From positions 1-27,884 of the forward strand of contig JAZDEY010000052.1 in the NCBI GenBank assembly GCA_043808325.1: a stretch of 27,884 nucleotides of DNA. The letters are read 5' to 3'. The notes below the pieces were generated by a model, which did no database searches, was not told where the DNA came from, and saw only the letters and a list, made by a program, of their open reading frames with translations. Made by a program: the position numbers and the translations under genes. This document shows positions 24,981 to 27,884 of this stretch, in pieces. This DNA comes from JAZDEY01 sp043808325 [NCBI: Candidatus Eiseniibacteriota bacterium] (GTDB lineage Bacteria; Arandabacterota; Arandabacteria; Arandabacterales). The number at the start of each line of letters is the position of its first letter. Position 1 is the first letter of the stretch.

Positions 24981-25108
24981 ACCCACTCCCTCCTTCAGGA
25001 AGTAGGTATAGCCGATGTCCCTCAAAGATGGCCGGTTTTAATTCGACCCCGGGTGGCTGGTTTTGACCGACCCCTGACAATGTGTGGAGCCTCTTGGGTA
25101 ACCGGAAT

Positions 25109-25164
25109 TTCCCACTTTGGATAAAGTAGGAGATTCTCGGGGTTGACAGGCCCCGCCGGCGGGT
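25109..25164 (+). repeat. 56-bp direct repeat, left copy
   Basis: It starts ttcccactttggataaagta and ends ccccgccggcgggt. The same sequence with one difference lies at 27684-27739, beyond the papain-like gene. It contains a short stem (acttt / aaagt), a TTGACA hexamer, and in this copy a perfect palindrome cccgccggcggg. Confidence 0.9.
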
Positions 25165-25213
25165 AAGGCCAACGCCAACGACTTTTCCCATGGGTTACAG
25201 GACCTCTGTATGG

Positions 25214-25219
25214 TATAAT
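25214..25219 (+). promoter_or_regulatory. Candidate -10 element for the papain-like exoprotein gene
   Basis: A consensus TATAAT lies 32 bases before the TTG start. No good -35 hexamer occurs at 16-18 bases. The TTGACA within the left direct repeat is too far upstream to pair with it. Confidence 0.4.
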
Positions 25220-25250
25220 CGCTACGGAACTAATCGTGGGAGGTGCGGAC

Positions 25251-27575
25251 TTGACTGGAGCGCGAACTCTGAAGACGTATCTGGCGCTGGGATGCGGCCT
25301 AGGCCTAATGCTGGTGACGGGGATACTTGCTGTGTCTTCCGCTGGTGACACAGGAGCTCCGTCCCACGTAGGTGCAGTGGGGACGGCGAATCCCGCTGCT
25401 GTGTACTGCACTGAACTAGGCTATAAGTACAAGATAGTCAGCGAGCCGAACGGGCAAAGAGGCGTGTGCGTGTTTCCTGATGGAAGTGAATGCGATGAGT
25501 GGGAGTTCTTTGAGGGCACATGCGGACAGCAGTGGTCCTATTGCGCAAAATGTGGCTATGGGACGGTGACAAGGAAGGATGGCAAGAATCCGTTCTCTCC
25601 GAGCTACGCGGTGTGTGTTTCCAAGGATGGGAAGGAAATCGGATCAGTTACTGACCTCATGAAGTTGCCTGAAAAGTGCATCCGCGCGAGAGCGAAAATC
25701 AGTCCAGATGTGTTGCCCAGCCCCCTCCGTTATCCACCCAAACTCGGTAGTCAGGCGCCGCCCTCATTTGACTGGAGAAACTACAACGGACAGAATTGGA
25801 TGACCCCGGTGAAGAATCAAGGCCTCTGTGGTTCTTGCTGGGCGTTTGCCGCCGTTGGAGCAGTTGAGGCAGGGTTTAACATCCTCAATAATAATCCAAC
25901 CTTAGATTATGATTTGTCAGAGCAGCAATTGGTGTCTGATTGTTGTCGTGCAGGGGACTGCAATGGGGGCCGCCCTCAAGGGGCATTATACCATGCCGGA
26001 GACCCAGGCTTAGATTTTGAAGTCAATTTTCCTTATACTGCTGCAAATGGTCCTTGCCAAATGCTTGTAGATCCTCAAGCGAGCAATGGAGTAAATATAA
26101 TTGCCGGCGGAGCAAATGAAATGAAAGAGTACATTTCTAGTACTGGCCCGGTGATAGCTCAAATTGATATATCCGACGGCTATTGGGATCTGTCTTCTTG
26201 CGTTTATAGAGGCCCAGGCACGTCATTAAACCATGAAGTGGTGATTCTTGGTTATGATGATGCTGGCGGCTATTGGATTGCGAAAAATAGTAATGGTACT
26301 AGTTGGCCTGCAGGAGTCCCCCAGTGTGTTGACGGTGGTTATTTCAAGATCGGATATGGCGAATGCGGTATTGAGTCATATGTTTACTATCCAATAATGG
26401 ATGCCAATGCTCCGGTTCAATGCGGGAAGATTATCAAAGAGAACACTGCTTTGTCTCAGGATCTGTTAAATTGTCCTGAGACTGCTCTGTTCATTGGAGG
26501 AAGAAATCTTACCTTGGATGGTGCTAATCATCAAATCACTGGAGATGCCTCTCAATGGAGCGGAATTACAATTGACAATACTGAGTATGCTTTGAACCAG
26601 GCGTATCTGAACAATAACAAGTGTGGTGTTACTGTCCAGAATTGCCGTATTCGAGGGTTCGCATATGGAATCCATTTGAATTTTACTGGCCTATCTTCAT
26701 CTCAAGGGAATTATTTGGTGAACAATACCGCGGAGTATAATAGTACCTCTGGTATTTACCTGTCGAACAGCTCTTATAACGAATTGACTTCTAATACTGT
26801 CAATAACAATAGTTCTGGAATCGCAGTGCAGTATTCCTCCAATAATAACAAACTAACTTCTAATACTGCCAATAACAATGGTGGTGATGGCATTTACATA
26901 GGGACAACGGCGTACCCTTCCGATAGTATTGCTTTGATAGGTAATGTCTGTAACGACAATGGACGCGGCGGGATCTTCTTGATTGGATCTTCTAATAGTA
27001 CTTTGACTGAGAATCATTTGTCGAATAATACTTCTTATGGTGTACGGCTTTATTTTGCGCGGTACAATACGTTCTATCGCAATGTATTTGTCAAAACCGC
27101 CGGGACGAATGCTTATGAAACTAGTAATTGTTCTGGCAACTCTTGGGATCATGCTGACAGCGGCAATTACTGGGACGACTTCAGCACGAATGAGGGCTAC
27201 CCCTACACCTACGTCATTGCTGGCCCGGGGGACGGAGTTGACCACTTTCCCAATGGGGGCGCTGCCGGCGTACTTCGTGAGGACGTGAAGGGGCGTGGAA
27301 GGATCACATTCCTTGAGATTTCACCGAGCCCATTCAAATACGTCGCGAACATCCGATTCGGGTTGGACGGGCCGAGCGCCCTCCTTGTGAGAATCTATGA
27401 CACATCGGGTCGCATGGTAACAGAACTGGGTAGACCCGAGGTCAAGGGCGGTGAGCATACGGTTAGTTGGGATGGCAGGGATGCACGCGGAGAACCGATG
27501 GCCTCGGGTTTCTACTTCTGCCGCATCGAGGCTGGGGGAACCACCCAGACCCGGAAGATAATACTGGCGAGATAG
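25251..27575 (+). CDS. Secreted DUF333 - papain-like protease - NosD beta-helix - FlgD-like protein
   Basis: 774 residues from a TTG with GGAGGTG about six bases upstream; a GTG at 25236 would place the start before that site. A signal peptide covers about 1-31 (YLALGCGLGLMLVTGILAVSSA). Residues ~47-91 form a DUF333 domain (NPAAVYCTELG, CVFPDGSECDEWEFFEGTC). Residues ~170-385 are a C1 cysteine peptidase with Q190 and C196 in NQGLCGSCWAFA, H328 in LNHEVVILGYDD and N346 in WIAKNSNGTSW, so it should be active. Residues ~395-665 are Asn-rich NosD/CASH-type beta-helix repeats (NNTAEYNSTSGIYLSNSSYN). The last ~85 residues are a FlgD-like domain (VRIYDTSGRMVTELG, MASGFYFCRIEAGG, RKIILAR) like that of the giant repeat protein. 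The centre is AT-rich. The substrate is unknown. Confidence 0.88.
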   Translation: MTGARTLKTYLALGCGLGLMLVTGILAVSSAGDTGAPSHVGAVGTANPAAVYCTELGYKYKIVSEPNGQRGVCVFPDGSECDEWEFFEGTCGQQWSYCAKCGYGTVTRKDGKNPFSPSYAVCVSKDGKEIGSVTDLMKLPEKCIRARAKISPDVLPSPLRYPPKLGSQAPPSFDWRNYNGQNWMTPVKNQGLCGSCWAFAAVGAVEAGFNILNNNPTLDYDLSEQQLVSDCCRAGDCNGGRPQGALYHAGDPGLDFEVNFPYTAANGPCQMLVDPQASNGVNIIAGGANEMKEYISSTGPVIAQIDISDGYWDLSSCVYRGPGTSLNHEVVILGYDDAGGYWIAKNSNGTSWPAGVPQCVDGGYFKIGYGECGIESYVYYPIMDANAPVQCGKIIKENTALSQDLLNCPETALFIGGRNLTLDGANHQITGDASQWSGITIDNTEYALNQAYLNNNKCGVTVQNCRIRGFAYGIHLNFTGLSSSQGNYLVNNTAEYNSTSGIYLSNSSYNELTSNTVNNNSSGIAVQYSSNNNKLTSNTANNNGGDGIYIGTTAYPSDSIALIGNVCNDNGRGGIFLIGSSNSTLTENHLSNNTSYGVRLYFARYNTFYRNVFVKTAGTNAYETSNCSGNSWDHADSGNYWDDFSTNEGYPYTYVIAGPGDGVDHFPNGGAAGVLREDVKGRGRITFLEISPSPFKYVANIRFGLDGPSALLVRIYDTSGRMVTELGRPEVKGGEHTVSWDGRDARGEPMASGFYFCRIEAGGTTQTRKIILAR

Positions 27576-27683
27576 TATCAGATAGATGCCCAACTCAGAA
27601 CCCTCTAATAGGTTCGGGCTTCCGCTGCACTGCAGATAATCCCTCCTGGCTGGGGGCTTGACCTGGCGGCTGACGCTCCGGAC

Positions 27684-27739
27684 TTCCCACTTTGGATAAA
27701 GTAGGAGATTCTCGGGGTTGACAGGCCCCGCCGGCAGGT
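27684..27739 (+). repeat. 56-bp direct repeat, right copy
   Basis: Identical to 25109-25164 except for one base near the end (ccggcaggt against ccggcgggt). The similarity stops abruptly at both sides, and the repeat frames the papain-like gene and its promoter. Confidence 0.9.
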
Positions 27740-27842
27740 GCTTATTTCGGAATAAATGACCGGGCATTTCGGACTTTATTGACCAGTAGTCGGAGCATAG
27801 CGACGCTGGCTGTCTGAGTTATAGGACAGTGTCCATTTTGAG

Positions 27843-27868
27843 TCAAGTATTCATGTTGTCACCTCCTT
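27843..27868 (-). other. Strong ribosome site with a three-codon open frame
   Basis: On the minus strand AAGGAGGTG is followed after five bases by ATG AAT ACT TGA. It is either the start of a decayed gene, a leader peptide, or a chance match. No coding continuation was found in the other frames up to the repeat. Confidence 0.3.
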
Positions 27869-27884
27869 GTTGAGAGTGCCCTAT

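Larger units (their letters stand above)
22655..25079 (-). mobile_element. Complete IS21-family insertion sequence
   Basis: About 2.4 kb with istA and istB on the minus strand. The ends are inverted: TGTCAGCGGTCACTTC at 22655 and, on the other strand, TGTCAGGGGTCGGTC from 25079. Each end holds two internal repeats of the type ggtc...caaaaccggcca / ggtcggttcaaaaccagcca, typical transposase-binding sites of the family. I see no matching target duplication (left flank ttgtattc, right flank atgtgtgg). Confidence 0.88.
27576..27884. other. Intergenic region with the second direct repeat and a decayed gene start
   Basis: No complete gene is seen in the last 309 bases. It holds the right copy of the 56-bp repeat (27684-27739) and, on the minus strand at the edge, a strong ribosome site followed by an ATG that meets a stop after three codons. 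Confidence 0.5.

Noticed and set aside
22647-25087. Target-site duplication around the IS21 element
   Set aside because: The bases next to the two ends (ttgtattc and atgtgtgg) do not match.
25143-25219. TTGACA of the left 56-bp repeat acting as -35 for the TATAAT at 25214
   Set aside because: The gap is about 65 bases, far beyond a working promoter spacing.

Overview
The window looks like chromosomal DNA from an uncultured Gram-negative bacterium, most likely a deep-branching lineage of the FCB (Fibrobacteres-Chlorobi-Bacteroidetes) type. The evidence is a PorV/PorQ-type outer-membrane protein next to secreted proteins that end in FlgD-like / type IX-like C-terminal Ig domains, plus secreted multidomain proteins in the style of candidate phyla (DUF333-papain-NosD). 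The phylum is an inference; no rRNA or ribosomal protein gene is present.

Left part (1-4470): a 5'-truncated AbiEi-like winged-helix protein overlaps an AbiEii-like nucleotidyltransferase (type IV toxin-antitoxin style). Then comes a conserved hypothetical alpha-helical repeat protein on the minus strand, divergent from a DUF4143-type AAA ATPase. A short repeat (about 1508 and 4428) bounds this accessory block, and the right-hand copy forms a hairpin.

Middle part (4480-12991): a same-strand operon of seven genes encodes the complete reductive pyrimidine (uracil/thymine) degradation route. PreT/PreA reduces the base, dihydropyrimidinase opens the ring, beta-ureidopropionase releases beta-alanine, a class III aminotransferase gives (methyl)malonate semialdehyde, and a CoA-acylating MmsA-type dehydrogenase makes acetyl- or propionyl-CoA. 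A small ferritin-like protein of unknown role sits between mmsA and the amidohydrolase. Several genes overlap or nearly abut, while the two spacers around the small gene are filled with degenerate purine-rich repeats.

Junction (12992-14013): a minus-strand 3' fragment of a tRNA-Met with its terminator, a long inverted repeat and an IS256-type transposase remnant mark a decayed integration boundary.

Right part (14014-27884): a 2025-residue secreted protein with sixteen ~87-residue, four-cysteine Ig/PKD-like repeats and a FlgD-like C-terminus is followed by a PorV-like protein and a small secreted protein. Next come a solo IS21-type end, a three-helix membrane protein, an IS3 orfB remnant and a complete IS21-family element (istA, istB and both ends). 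Last is a secreted DUF333-papain-NosD-FlgD-like protein, framed by 56-bp direct repeats and AT-rich in its centre. The shared FlgD-like tails and the PorV-like protein suggest one outer-membrane secretion/attachment route for the large exoproteins.
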